DNA of 64,000 nt, taken from contig NC_090288.1 in NCBI RefSeq assembly GCF_037392515.1, positions 6,503,501 through 6,567,500 of the forward strand, read 5' to 3'. Under the pieces are notes generated by a model. It saw only the letters and a list, made by a program, of their open reading frames with translations. It did not search any database and was not told the origin of the DNA. The position numbers were made by a program, and so were the translations under genes. Positions 44,045-57,424 of this stretch are shown one piece after another (the stretch's first letter is position 1; every line of letters begins with the position of its first letter). This DNA comes from Haliotis asinina. Lineage: Eukaryota > Mollusca > Gastropoda > Lepetellida > Haliotidae.

Positions 44045-44265
44045 AATACGTTCACGATCCGGGTCTTCAGTGACTCATGCTTGTCAAAAGTGACGACTAA
44101 TAGAATCAAAGTTTGACTCGTTGACTTGTGACACATGTCATCGTATCCCAGCTCCGATACTCACGATACTCATGCTATTGATCATTGGATTGTCTAGACC
44201 AGATTTGATCATTAACAGACAGCTGTCATCCAGGTGGAGTATTGCGGTGTGCAGCGTTATGTTTC
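44045..44265 (+). mobile_element. SINE, long family
   Basis: Sense: GATCCGGGTCTTCAGTGACT, TGACGACTAATAGAATCAAA, ATGCTATTGATCATTGGATT, ending near GGAGTATTGCGGTGTGCAGC. Confidence 0.7.
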
Positions 44266-44484
44266 ACGAAAGGGCACACTTGTCCTACCCTACATCCAGC
44301 ACACGGAGAAGCTAGTCATATGAGGATTAAAGAATCTTTCATTTGAGAAGTAGTTCAGCTAATGCCTTTCTGTCTTTTCAACAACATCAGCTTTCTGCAT
44401 GTCGCTAATCTACTCCTGTGGAGTAAGGTTTGGAAACAGCAGTCTTATAGTATTATCGTTATCATACATGAGGACACTAGACAC

Positions 44485-44529
44485 AGGTAAAGTAGGTAAA
44501 GTAGGTAAAGTAGGTAAAGTAGGTAAAGA
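44485..44529. repeat. 9-bp tandem repeat, five copies
   Basis: AGGTAAAGT repeated five times without change. Confidence 0.9.
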
Positions 44530-44934
44530 TGGAAATTGCTTAGGAACACATCACGTACCAAGGGGCGATAGTAAGAATACCTCAGAGATGTATTCATATT
44601 TCGTATACTCAAATTTTAATTTTTGTGTCTAGCAACATTTACGCAGCTCCAGACTTTGACATGATCTTTCTTTGAATAGTTTAACGAACTTATCGAACTT
44701 TTCAGACAGCTTTATTTAAAAAATTGACATGATTCTTACTGAATGACCCCTTCAGCTATGCAACAGATTCCATAAGCCACAGATTAAGAACAATCCAACA
44801 TAAAATCGGATGTCAATACGTGTTGTACGTTGATCTATAGTTTCAACGGGACGATCAGAACATGATTCAAGATTCGTGTTTGGTTGACGTGGGGTAGCGG
44901 AGTGGTTGAATCAATCTCTCCCGGTTCCGCCAAC

Positions 44935-45165
44935 CCGTTCCCACTACCCACAATGTCTCACCCGACAAGATCTGGGTTAGAATTGGCCTTCAGCAACCCA
45001 TGCATGTTTAAGAGGCGATTAACGGGACAGACTCGCTTATTTGTTTCACACATGTCGTCGTACCCCACTTATGAAGATCGATGCTACATGCGGGTCCAGA
45101 TTCGATTATTTTCAGACTGCCGCCATACTGCAGCCATTTACTGAGCGCGACGTTAAACAAAAGGC
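44935..45165 (+). mobile_element. SINE, long family
   Basis: Sense: AAGATCTGGGTTAGAATTGG, CCTTCAGCAACCCATGCATG, GGCGATTAACGGGACAG, GACTGCCGCCATACTGCAGC, GCGCGACGTTAAAC. Confidence 0.75.
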
Positions 45166-45727
45166 AAAAACAAAACAAAGCCCAAAATGTCTGAGTCTTG
45201 CTGTCATATTTTGGAGGAAACGCTGTAAATACTAAGATATGCTTATCTTTATGGAAATGCCCCACACATATCCTAAGATGAATGAACTGAGCAAAACTAT
45301 TTTCAACTTTAAGAGACGACAAACATGTTCGTTATCCGTGTTTGCCCTATTTTCTTTGTCCCGTTTTACAATATTAGTGTCATCTTGGCGAGAACAAATT
45401 CTCCATCTTAAAAAATGTATAAAAACACCTGTTTGCCCTGCTGCTTATGCATAGCTTTGTTACAGGTCCAAAATATGAAACTATGTCTTATGGACAAAAA
45501 AGTAAATGTCTGCTTCATTAACTCGTCAACTCGACATGCCGCACAGTTGCATGTGATGCCAATTTCTGAAAATAAAAATAATGAACACTGTTTGTTCCTT
45601 CATTCAGTCTTAAATTGCCACCCACAATATGTTTGTCAGCGCATAACATGAAGCATGTGACGTACGTGGGAGTGCAAATAAACATGCAGCAGTGAGATCT
45701 TTGCAGCCCATTCATTCTTTTTTAATA

Positions 45728-46282
45728 CACTGAACAGCAAAAGAAACGCAACTCTGGCTTTTGTGAATTATCTGCCCTTGGTTTTCTATTTGTTACTTCC
45801 GGGAGACTGCTAGAGATTTCTACACTCTTGGCGATGGTCGTATGTGCCCGAACTTTCGGGAAATGACTGAGTATATATATAAAGGTTAGCTGCTGTGTTC
45901 AGAGTGGGGCACAACACTGGAGTCGCATCATAAATTGCTGCCAACGTTTGATCTGCATTAACCGTTGTCAGACCGCTCGCTGTGTTATATTCTGCATGAC
46001 TGTTTATCTCTCCCACTAAGACTTTGGTGAGTTTGCTATATTATATTTTGTGACCCATTGCCTTAGATTTGGTCTCACTTGTATTGTATTGGAAATCAGT
46101 ATTGTGAAATTGACTTTGTATAACTTGCTCTCTTTGCCAAATAATACAAAAGTTGAATGTTTTTTTTAAACTTGTCTTTGTTCTGTTTTGCTGGTTCACG
46201 GGGGATTTCTTACATCGTTTGTCACGACAAATTGTTATCCGTAACACATTTTTTCGAAACTTTCGTTTCTTTTGCTGTTCAG
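45728..46282. mobile_element. Tc1/mariner-type MITE with intact TIRs
   Basis: Terminal inverted repeats CTGAACAGCAAAAGAAACG (left) and its complement (right end 46282), with TA on both outer sides, the target duplication of Tc1/mariner elements. At 555 bp there is no transposase frame. The left half holds a TATATATAAAGG box (45873-45884), perhaps the ancestral transposase promoter. Confidence 0.75.
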
Positions 46283-46959
46283 TATTTGTTACTATTCCCA
46301 TGTTGAGATAACGTTCACAGTTAAAATAGAGAGACTGCAACATATTTTACATTAATTCCCAAACGTATCGTAAATTACCGAGAAGTGTTGGTACACCATT
46401 ACGCCCTCCCCTATAGGTTTGTACAAACGATATGTATTACCGCGCTTTCTCCAACATACGGTCGTCAAAACATTACATCACCCCCACGTAGTCCTCTATG
46501 TACTCGCCTCCACATTTAAGGCCCACATAACAAAATAACATGCACATGTGTGTTGCCTTTGTTCCATTCCTTGTTTGAGAGGAATTGTAAAATATCATTA
46601 GTATCAGTCACGGGCGTCATACCCATTCTTCGGTAATGCCAGACATTAACCAGTCGCCCCCAGTTGCCACTCCGGCCTAATCACGACTACCGTAAACCGT
46701 TGCTGACAAACCAGATCTCGCTTTTTCACGTCTACTTTCACGGAAGCCAGAATGACTTAACTTTGTGGTCGTGTGGATGAGACGGGGATATTATGTCGTG
46801 TCAGCAAACGCTACTAACTGGAAATCAATGTTGGGTGTAAAGATATTTCCAAATTTAGAAACTATCTTTGATGTGATGTTGCTTTGGAACTTTAATGTCT
46901 CAAACAATGTTTTTGTTTGTTTTGTTGTGTAATGGCGCTCTCAGTTATGTTCGACCCAT

Positions 46960-47215
46960 GAAGGTCCGGGTTACAATATTGGCCTTCAGTAACCCATGCT
47001 TGCCATGAAAGGCGATTATGCTTGTCGTAATAGACAACTAACGGGATCGGGAGGTCAATCTCGGTGACTTGGTTGACACATGTCATCGGTTCACAATTGT
47101 GCAGATCGTTGCTCATGCTATTGTCTGGTCCAGAGTCGATTATTTACAGACCACTGCCATACAGCTAGAAGATTGCTGAGTGCGGTGTAAAACTATACTC
47201 TTTCACTCAGGGATA
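46960..47215 (+). mobile_element. SINE, long family, near full length
   Basis: Sense: GAAGGTCCGGGTTACAATAT, CTTGTCGTAATAGACAACTA, ACGGGATCGGGAGGTC, GACCACTGCCATACAGCTAG, GTGCGGTGTAAAACTATACT. Confidence 0.85.
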
Positions 47216-47286
47216 TTCCAGATATCCCTGATAATGGCGACATGAAAACTGAAACAATGTGTATGTTTGTGGTACTGTTAAATCTG

Positions 47287-47335
47287 CGAGTGTGTGTGCG
47301 TGTGCGTGTGCGCGCGTGTGCGCGTGTGGTTGCGT
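47287..47335. repeat. (GT)n/(GC)n tract
   Basis: Alternating GTGTGTGCGTGTGCGCGCGT sequence, a potential Z-DNA former. Confidence 0.8.
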
Positions 47336-47339
47336 GTTG

Positions 47340-48185
47340 TGAAGTAAGAGTCTAAGATGATAATAAAGAGCTGAGGTCGTTCACAAGTCCAGGTTTAACC
47401 TTGGATATATTAAACGAGAGATTAAACGAGAGATTTCAGGATTTCATAACTTTCTTACATGTGCCAGCAGACTTCTGCACTTGACATTTTTCGACTCAAA
47501 ACAGAAGATTTTACTTAAAAATGGCTCTTGTTTCTCGTCTAGAGTTTTAAAATCAGTGAAACATATTCTGACAAGTTTAGGGCTGCTATAGAAATGTTTA
47601 ATTACGGTCAGGTTGAACGTGCAAAGTATTCAATATGTAAGACGAGACAAGACAAGGCAATCGTTTATTGTGTAAAATAGCTTAATAAAGCAGTGGAAGT
47701 CGGTAGAGTAAATGTGTGGAACAGCTAATCGAACAGTTTTCGAACTCCGTAGGCTTCGTGTTTCATATTATGACGTCACGCGATTGTTCGCGATACAATT
47801 GCTTAGCGGAGAGTTTGGCGGTTACCATGGTAGCGGGTGAATTTTTTTCCAGTTGTCACCCTCCTAAGGGAGTTGACGCGGAAACTTGTTAAAGCATTTT
47901 CCCTGAAGGTAGCATAAAAAATGATATTAGAGACATGTAAAGAATTATAGTGATCATTTAAACACGTTTTGTCACCAAATGGGAACGATGAATCCCCCAT
48001 CCTCATTTCTTGAACATTTTCCCCATTGTTGGATACGTTATAGAGGAAACCTGATATACTGTACCATACCACCATGTGGCATTCGCCATTAGTAGACTGT
48101 TCCTGAAGTTCCCGAAGAGTGTTTTCGCAATATAACTAATACTTGTCATACTTGCTTTAGATGGGGTTATCAAACTTGTGGTGTA
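47340..48185. other. Gene-free interval
   Basis: Short frames only. A local duplication AAACGAGAGATT occurs twice at 47413-47436. Nothing else recognised. Confidence 0.35.
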
Positions 48186-48189
48186 TTGA

Positions 48190-48350
48190 GAAAGTGAGTT
48201 TAGTTTTACGTCGTACTCAGAAAATTTCCAGCTATATTACGGATAGAATTATCGTGTCCGCACCAGACAATCCAGTGATCAACCGCATGAGCATCGCCTG
48301 TTACGACAGGCATGTGTTACTGAAGAACAGTTCTAACCCGGACCTTGCGG
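48190..48350 (-). mobile_element. SINE, long family, partial
   Basis: Antisense: AAAGTGAGTTTAGTTTTACG, CCAGACAATCCAGTGATCAA, CATGAGCATCG, then a jump to TACGACAGGCATGTGTTACT; the middle is deleted. Confidence 0.75.
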
Positions 48351-48894
48351 GATGTGGGCTGGTAGGTATGGAATTAGGAATAACACTCGTGTAGAATGAG
48401 CTCTCCAAACCACTCATTAACAACTTTCACATAGAAGATACATACCACACAGAACATTGCCTGATTGCCCCTTTAAACAGTAATGATAACAAACCTGTGA
48501 TAAGTCCCTGAAACGTTTGGGGATGGGCCGACTATGTATTTGAATGTGTATGAAATTTGGAAAAACACAAATAATTCCAATTAAGTTATAAAGGAGCCCC
48601 CGTAAGATGGGGATTCAGAGGAAATATATATTTGTTTATTTTAGGGTTTTAGCAATCGACTGAGTAGGCATAGTAGCTATAGATGGAACGAATCAGTTGA
48701 CATTACGCGTAAAATGGCCGAGACTATTTCCTTTGATCTGCAGTGGATTGTGACACCAAAGAAACCCTTTCACCTCTATTGTTTGTTATGGACTGTGCGG
48801 TATATGCAGATACGCGAAACCAATTGACAGGTGGTGATTTGTCTTCGATTTCTTTAGACGTATGCCTTAACAAAAGCATTTAGTCTTCGTGAGG

Positions 48895-49090
48895 TACAAG
48901 TGTGGAAGCACCAAAACAATTTCATGTAACAAACTAGAAATAAAGCACATGTGATACACACGATCTCACCTCAGGCAAGTGAAATTGCAAAATTACCTCT
49001 GTTCACCCAGAAGAAAATGGGTACCCGGTGGGATAACTTGTGAGTCATGTGACTATAAGCTTCTAGCGCCTAACAGATAGTTTGGGCAAT
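48895..49090. repeat. Dispersed element B, copy 1
   Basis: Shares AAAGCACATGTGATACA, GTCTCACCT-like and CTGTTCACCCA blocks, plus a late CAGNTAGTTTGGG-type block, with 53890-54145. Only the downstream half is present here. Confidence 0.6.
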
Positions 49091-49317
49091 GATATGCCTG
49101 CTTTGACTGTTCGTGCTATGAGCATCCACTTTGTGAATGGAGTTTAGCGCAATATAAATGCACATGCTATAGTATTGTTAAAAACAGTTCAATATAAGAT
49201 ATTGCAAGCACTGACAGTTTCTAAATACGTAGGTTAGCATTTACTCGACAAACGAGTTGATTACATCAAAAGAGGATTACCAGCTGTAACGTCAGCTGTA
49301 TATCAAATCATATAGTT

Positions 49318-49470
49318 AGTGAGTTTAGCTTTAAAGTGCGTTTAAAAATGTTCAATATCACATCGGAGAACACCAGAAATGGGTTTTACACTCTGTATCC
49401 ATGTGGAAAATTGAACTCGGGTCTTCAGTATGACGCTTACGCTTTAACCACTAGGCTACCCCACAGCTCG
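49318..49470 (-). mobile_element. tRNA-headed SINE, well preserved
   Basis: Antisense: TTAGTGAGTTTAGCTTTAAA, CAGAAATGGGTTTTACACTC, AATTGAACTCGGGTCTTCAG (B-box complement), CGCTTTAACCACTAGGCTAC (A-box complement), CCCCACA. Confidence 0.85.
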
Positions 49471-49937
49471 TAAATACATGTAACAGAGACACACTTTACA
49501 GCTAACATTACCGTGGCGTTTGGAACCCTGTTTGAAATGGCTTTAAACATCTGTTATGAAACACGACTGTGCTTGAATGTTGAAACAGTTGTTGCCAACC
49601 AAGTGTGTTTATTTTGTCATCCTGTCATGTCTACGAAATGCCAGTCATTATCTCAGGTTATGTATTGTTTCTTTAAAGAGACGGAAAGTCGTATTCGTCT
49701 CAAATTCTTTTCGAGGTGCACAATGTACACGATATGTCTGTTTGAAACTGTATGTATTACCTCTTGAAACAGGCAGAAAGTCGAAATCAATAAAAAATCT
49801 CGGTCCCGTTACACAACGTACACGATCTGTCTGTTTCGATCATATTGTGTCTTTATAAAAGACAAATGTCAAATACGATTCTTGAGATCTATACTAAAAG
49901 AATCAGAGTGTGTGTGGTGGAATCAAAGGTCGCATGA

Positions 49938-50095
49938 GTGAGTCAGTGAGTGAGTGAATTTAGTTTTACGCCACTTTTACCACTGTTCTCGCTATACCAT
50001 GACAAGGGTTACCATGAAAAGGGCATCACACATTGTAACCATGCAGCGATTTCAAACCCATATGGAGTGCTTTAACCACTAGACCATACAACTGC
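49938..50095 (-). mobile_element. tRNA-headed SINE
   Basis: Antisense: GTGAGTGAGTGAATTTAGTT, TTACGCCACTTTTACCACTG, TTTCAAACCCATATGGAG and GCTTTAACCACTAGACCATA. Confidence 0.8.
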
Positions 50096-50099
50096 CCCT

Positions 50100-50195
50100 G
50101 AAAAAAAGAAGCATATTGAACTGGGATTCGAACCCACAACTACAAGCTTTTGGCATGCCTCAAGGCGGTCCAGACTGCTTGCCCTCTATTGTCTA
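50100..50195 (-). mobile_element. tRNA-like element with oligo(T) end
   Basis: On the minus strand GTAGTTGTGGGTTCGAATCC is a strong B box, followed within 25 bases by an oligo-T run, a Pol III terminator. The 5' half does not fold as a normal tRNA by eye, so I call it a tRNA-derived element. Confidence 0.45.
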
Positions 50196-50199
50196 CACA

Positions 50200-51880
50200 T
50201 ATTAACTGAACTATGATATATAATTTTGAACAGCGATTGATGCTTTTTAATATAGATAAGAAAGATGTCATTTAATGGGAATGCATTCCTCTAAAATTAG
50301 TTAAGACTGTCTGCACTCTACTAAATGCTTGACGGCCAGGGATTTTTATTTAGAAATCACACTGTTTAAAGCTACAAAACCAACGTAACTGAACATATAA
50401 AAAAGTCCCTTAAACGTACATGTAGAAAAGTCACATTACACCGTATCTGAGTTCCTCAGTGGATTTGCGGAACTGTAATTCCGGATTGGTAGGAATGCCA
50501 ATAACAAGCTGATTGATTGTACACAATTGGTAATCAGCTTCAGCCTGCGTCGCTTCTGGCTTGCCTCCCATTTGAAATTAAAATACTTGAAATTCTCCTC
50601 AAAACGGACCAACCCTTATTCACTCCTACATTAAACTGATGGGCATGATGTACCGTAAAACTACTCGAAGCGGCATTAAATCCTAGTGATCACTGCTGCA
50701 ATCCGTTCGATTTCATTTGACACGGATGAATTGCCAACACAAAATCTAATAATTCTCCAAATCTAAATTTTTCACAGTCATATGAAATTGACAGACCAGC
50801 TCTAGTGGGTCTACGAATAAGAAAGGTGTTTAGGAAGCCATCATTATTTTGTAGGCACTTTCACCCAGTATTTAAGAGCAGGGGTTCTAGCAGTTAGAAC
50901 AGCCAGTTAATCAACACGCATGTGTTGTGAAATTAAAATTTCACACGTGGTGGTTCTACCAGCACGCGACCCCCCACATATTACAATAATTCAAAAACAT
51001 ATTAATTCATTAAAAATATAAACAAAAATAGATGAATACTTTTACTTTGACAAATTAATCGCCGAGATGCATAATTAATAGTTTGAGAGGTGGTCAGGCA
51101 TATGGACCCATTTACATCTTTCCGAGTAACCTCCCTTACATCTGATGTCGTGAATCCAAAATACGTTTTGCTGACATTTTACAAACGCTTCAGTTTGTCA
51201 TACTCCTGTACATTATTCAAGATTTTAGGAAGAATCGGTTCTGTTCTGAAGACGGACCTTACACACACATGACTGTACAATGTGCAGCATGAAATAATGA
51301 AACAGTTACAATATATTCTAATATGTTTTGCCTTCGGAATTTCATAACGTTCATAAAATACTTGCATGCGTTTCGCAAATTTGGGCGAATTTTATGGATA
51401 TAGTAATGGGACAGTTTGTTCCCTTTTACGTGACCACAATGACCATACCTCGCCGCACCCAGTCACTCACAAGACCACCAGGATGGACTGGGAGGCACAC
51501 GTCCTTGTTTAGCTGTCACAGACGTTGAAGTCAGAAGATGCAGGAGGCCAACGCCAGAATACTGCATACTATGTGGCATCTGGATCATTGCAACGTTGAA
51601 TAAAATATCACTGCGATCACATTAGACAGCAAACGAATACATTCCTTCACAAGTTGAACTGTACAGAAATACAATTATTTTCATTCAATAGTATAAAAAA
51701 TACACTGGAAGAGATGAAGAGTACGCTGAATACCCAAAGTATCGATACCCAGCGCGCCGTGTAACTTTTTAGGACGGCCCAAAACTTTCCTCTCTATCCC
51801 TAGTCTCTCCTGACAATGGTCTTATGAACCCGTGTCGCCAGGTTCGCTACCACGCACAGCAAGACTAATAAAAACGTAAC
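50200..51880. other. Gene-free interval 3' of the NXPE gene
   Basis: AT-rich, no supported exon or repeat family. The ORFs at 51090-51528 lack recognisable features. Confidence 0.4.
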
Positions 51881-51886
51881 AATGTA

Positions 51887-51892
51887 TTTATT
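51887..51892 (-). promoter_or_regulatory. Poly(A) signal AATAAA overlapping the NXPE stop codon
   Basis: On the minus strand the stop and signal read TGAATAAATAC; the A of TGA is the first A of AATAAA. I see no other AATAAA on this strand in the next 800 bases, so the 3' UTR may be only about 20 bases long. Confidence 0.5.
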
Positions 51893-52688
51893 CATAAATG
51901 TATTTTCCTACAAGCCATGTTTAACATGTAATGCACCATATTAGAGACGATTGTATCATTTGGATGAAGACTCTTGTTCTCTGCGGCTAGAGTCATATCC
52001 CAGAAATCCAGATACAACACTTTGTCCATGATTGGTCGAAAAGTATCACGTATAATATTGTCATAGACAGGCCCCCAGTAGTCGTCCAGTCGACCGGGCA
52101 GATCCTGCAATGCATGGGGGCCCTTTATTGCCACGGTGACGTTTGGGGCACGTGACACAAGGGACTCCACTGATTGGTAGAGACGCCGGATGTGACGTGT
52201 GAACACGCTCGGATGGAACGACACAAAATGAAGGTAATAGTGTATTATAACTATATCCCTTGAGTGGTTTGGTATTTCATCTAGGTAAACATACGTAGGT
52301 CTGTTGAATCCCCTGTTGGGTCCGCCATAGAAAGGGAGTTCGTGAGGGCCCCAAAATACTGAATAGTTGTGAAGGGTATTGACAGCTCGGCAGGGTTTAT
52401 GCCAAGGCTGGCCGTCCTCAAACATCTGAGTCGCCATTTTGAGTTGGAGCAGTTTCCGGATATATACAAACCACTGTCGAGTTGTGGAATCTCCGTAAAT
52501 GAGAAGGCGTCGGTTACGCAAACATCCCTCGTAGTCGGCGATAGTTTCAATGGTGTCTTTGCAGGCGGCAGGAATCCACGCCCACTTGTAGAAAAAACCA
52601 ACGGGGGACACATCCCCCCATGTGTCAAACACGGGACGTTGGTTACATGGAATGACATGGTCAGTATTACCTGAAGATGCGGGCACGC
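51892..52688 (-). CDS. NXPE: NXPE exon 4: PC-esterase domain
   Basis: Starts after TTTATCAG and runs 265 codons to TGA. It includes WAWIPAACKD, the GDS nucleophile motif, the RPTYVYLDEIPNH block, DYWGPVYDNI, and the C-terminal LYLDFWDMTL and SLHPND. Frames on either strand over it are shadows. Confidence 0.95.
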
Positions 52689-55600
52689 CTGATAAAGAAA
52701 ATATTTTTAACAATGAAACCAAACAGAATTACATGCAAGAACTGATCAATCTGTAGGTGTGTTGGTAACCTCAAATGTGCGTCGAAAATACAAGGATGGT
52801 TTCTAGTTTTAAGATTTGATGGTTCCGTCTCACATCCAAAGACTGGGCACCTTCAGATTGTTGTTGTTAAACCCCGCACTAAGCAATATTCCAGCAATAT
52901 GGCAGCTGGATGTAAATCATCGAGTCTGAACCCGACAATTCAGTGATCAACAGCATGAATATCGATTTGCACAACTGATACGAAGACCACCCGATCTCGA
53001 GTGACAGTTTTCAAGTATTTTTTCAAGTTGAAATCGCGGACCACAAGAGTACACCTACATTTCCTAATTTCCATTTTGAGTCAGGAGTTTTATATCCCAG
53101 TGTTTTTTCGATGCACATTTTTGTGAAGAATCTGACAACTGACAATATTTAACTTCAGTCTAATTCACACTGTAGGGTGATATACGGACGTATATTGGAA
53201 CTGTTACTCGTGTATCTTAATCATCTAAGTCACTGGCCCATTAGTCATCTCTATTCCCAATATAAACATTTTGGTTGAACTCGAGCCCGAAACTATAAAA
53301 ACTGACCACTAACGCCCATCCGACAAAAGCTCACATCACTCTTGTTCTCAACTGACAATTTCAAAAAGTGCTCCCTAATCACATTTGAAAAAAATCAACC
53401 TTTCTGAACGAGAAAATATTCAGCATAATTTAAAATGAGTGACGCACATATCACGCTGAGTAACTATACTGTGTTTTCACAAAATACGACAGTCGAGATG
53501 TGATTCACAAAATGACAAATCTCAGTGTCGTTACACATTTAGTCTCTAGCTTGTTGCCCTCAGGAATTAGTTATTACAATATCGAGAACAGAAAACGTAC
53601 CGTGCTAATATAATTGCTCAGGGCTGTTTAATAACCAATCTATCTTTTATCAGTTTATGACCTTGCGTTCCGCTGTCGCGGGGCATCCTTGCTTATGTGA
53701 AGCGCAACTTCATTCTGCCGAATGATGAATAACAATGTCATGTATCCGTTCGCTGCTGTCAGTTGTTTTTTCCCGATTCTAATTACACGGTTACAACAAC
53801 TACCTTCCAACTGAAATATTTTACGAGCGAGAGAAATCATTTTCTAAATTCAGATCTAAGCTGTGTTTTTAGGGTGAATGTGGTCGTGTGTAGGTAGTGT
53901 ATAGGGCTCTGGCTACAAATCAGTTGAGCGCGGAGGGTCATTGGATGGGTGACTGTGTTTTGCAGCCTGAGAGTTTCTAAGTCTTCAGTCCTGGCAACAA
54001 CAAAGCACATGTGATACATCCGGTCTCACCTTAGTCAAGTGAGTTTGTTCAAAATTGAATCTGTTCACCCACCAGAAAAATGGCTACCCTGTTCGATAAG
54101 CAAAAACCTTCCAGCTCCTCACAGGCAGTTTGGGTATTCAGGAGTAATAATAGGCAAAAGAAATGTGCAAACGCTTTCATGTATGACACATTGCTTAAAT
54201 ATTTCCAGAATTTGTGACAATTGATTTAAATAAATTTACCAGTTTTGGGTTTCCTTTGCAACTCAGAAACAGTATACTTACCACCGCGGATTGTGACGGC
54301 GAGGCGAGCTTGGATTTGTGTGTGATTATTTCTAAAAACAAAAAAATCCAAGATGTTGAATAAGTTTTTATGATTAAAATTCAATGAATATTTTAGAATA
54401 TAAGGGAATAAATTCATATTAAAAGCACAATTGCATCATCTAATGAGTGAGATTTTACGGAGCTTTTTGAGCAGTATTCCAGCAATAGGGACGGGTAGGG
54501 ACACGAAACATGGGCTTCACACATTGTGCACATGTGGAGAATCCAAACCGGGCCTCTGGAATGACGAGCGAACGCTTTAACCACAGTGATGTTTGCTTAA
54601 CGTTGCCATAAACACCACTGAGTGAAAACTTTTCAGGCCGCTTTCATGACCGCTTTGTGGAAATGAACCACGAACCATCCTGCAACGCCTAAGGGAAGCA
54701 ACCCTAACCAACGAAGTCAGTGGATCTACCGAGGAACCATATCCGCATAATCTAACATAAATCACAATGGATCGTGATAATAAAAAAACCCAATATAAAT
54801 GGACATAATGCTCATCATGATAACATAACAATGTATAGTCACGCAATTTTGTCACCAATTCAAAAAACCTGTTTGTCCTGATTGCATTCCAGGGATAGAC
54901 GGCGCCACACGCGTACTATTGAGTATCACCAAGGGTTCACATGTAGGTTCAGCAGTTTCCATTTCAGCTTACTAAAAGAACGCAATCTCACCTTTCAATT
55001 ATGACCTTTTCTGCATCGGTGAAAGGAAGATGTCCCGCGTTGTCATGAACAACGATTTGTATCCAATCAAAACAGGTGATATTTATAGATCTGGGCTCAC
55101 CACAGAACCAGGGCAGACCGTAGTTCTCTGCCGTAAAGTTGCAAACTTTCCGGTACCCAAAGATTTCTGGGAACGGTAGGCAAAGAGTCTCCTCGACCTC
55201 AAGATTTCCCCCTTCAATTGCAAATATGGCGTTTATGTGTTTTATTGTTTGATGGTTTTCAAAAACTTTATAAATGATTTTCAAACGTTCTCTTGGTCCA
55301 GCAATAGCAGCTATAATTTCAGGCTGACCAGCCCAATCTGCTTTTAGAACTCCCGTATACGAGCCATCTCCGTTATCAGTCACGTGACCGGCCGAACATG
55401 CTGACTGAGCAATATCTCGTAGCCAGACTCTAACTAAATCTCCGCCTCTTTTTTTAGGCAGTCCATAGCCATCATACAAACGCACTGTCACTGTTATTCT
55501 TTCACCAGTATTATAGGTCGAACGGGTGCCGTCACCTTCTAAAAGCAAGATGGACAAGGTCGCGTTGGCACATGCCAGAGGGTCGACGTTATACACATCG

Positions 55601-57373
55601 GCAGAGAGTTCTTCCTCGCTCACAAATATGGGACGTTGAATATATGAAATAGGCTCCAGAGAGCTGAAAACAAAAACAAAAAAATCCTTTTTGTACACAA
55701 ATTAATTTGCCAAGAATACCAGCACAGGGGTAAACAGAGATAGGTGGTGACGAGTGAACCCTTCCAGCACAACATTGTACATTTTAATTTGTTTTACAAT
55801 GTCAATACATAGGATATATTTTCAAATCCACTGTACTCGATGCTCTCATACAGAGGCCATATATATCTTTAAGGGTATATATATGTTTATACACCAAAAC
55901 ATGGAATTGTTTGTTAATAATTTTCCTAGGTGTTTTTTTAGAACAATGTGTAAAATGTTACACGAGAAACAGTAAGAAAGAAACACACGAATATACTCAA
56001 CATACACTTATACGTATCGAAACAACCACAAGAAGTATACGCCCTGTAAATGAGTTTGGATATATAAGTTACAAAGGTTGCATGGCTGAAAACAATCGGC
56101 GCAACACAGCACATCCCAAGCACAAAAGTGAGTGAGTGAGTGAGTGAGGAGTGAGTAAGTTTAGTTTTCCACCGTAGTACCTATATTGCAGCAGTCTGTA
56201 AATAATCGAGTCTGAACCAGACAATCCAGTGATCAACAGTATGAGTATTGATCTGCGCAACTGAGAACCGATGACATGTGTCAACCAAGTTAACGAGTGG
56301 TACCACCAGATCCTGTTAGCCGTCTCTTATGACAAGCATGGCGTACCGAAGGCCAGTATTCTAACCCGGACCTTCATGGGTCTTATAAATTAGGACCAAG
56401 CACAAGAATAACACCCAATGGAAAACATGACCACAAAAACATGTCTTGTCAGTTTCAGTTTTCGACCCCATCAAACATGAGCACAGCTTCTTTCATTCTT
56501 CCGTTTGCATGTTCTACGCAATGGCGTGGCGTGATCTTTATGAAAAACGAAGAAAACGGATCGTAAAACTTTTCGTTTCATGCGTACATTAGTATGACGA
56601 AACAATGGAGGCGTGGCTAAATGTCAGTGGGGTTTTATTCTTTTCACGTGTTAAAAAAATCATTTGATTTTTCATTTTATTAATGTTGCATAGAATTGCG
56701 TAAATACGTCAGAAACACCCGGAAAATAACAGAACAGGTATACACTCTGACACATAAATTAACACGGCGTCCATTTTCATACACATAGTTCAACCAGCAC
56801 AACATCCTGAAACACAAGTATGTGCAGTGTTTACCATGTGTGGCAAAATGTGTGTTGTTAAATTCCAAACACAGACGCGTTTCGTGAATATGTCACAAAG
56901 GAGTGAAAAAATGTCACTTTTGGGACTCCCAATGTTGACATGACCTTTTACCCCCAATACTCAAATACCGCATCCTTCATGTAGGCTATTTCTCGCCATA
57001 ATCTACAATAGACCAGTATTTTGCAAACAGGTGTATGAGTTCAACGATAAAAAGAAGAGGTTGCTTATTTACGAAAGGAGAGTTCGCGATTAGAGTAGAT
57101 GTATATATTCATGAGGACCACAGCAAACATCGTAAGGTCCTCTTACACGTAGTTCCAGGCTGTGGTTACCAGGGCCACGTCACACCACATCATCAGTCGC
57201 TATTTGCGTGTATGTTCAGTGTAAGTCATGAACACTGGTATGTGTCTTGCTTCCTTTTTCATTTTGTAAGTCATAGATATGTGTCTTACCTGTTGAAAAC
57301 TGTGTGAGTCATGTACATGGATATGTCTGACCCGCTTAGTTTAGTGTAAAGCTACACACGGTTACGACTTATC

Positions 57374-57424
<51 letters not shown>

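Noticed and set aside
53890-53980. 5S rRNA gene
   Set aside because: Only the box C-like stretch matches; the rest of the 120-nt gene is absent.
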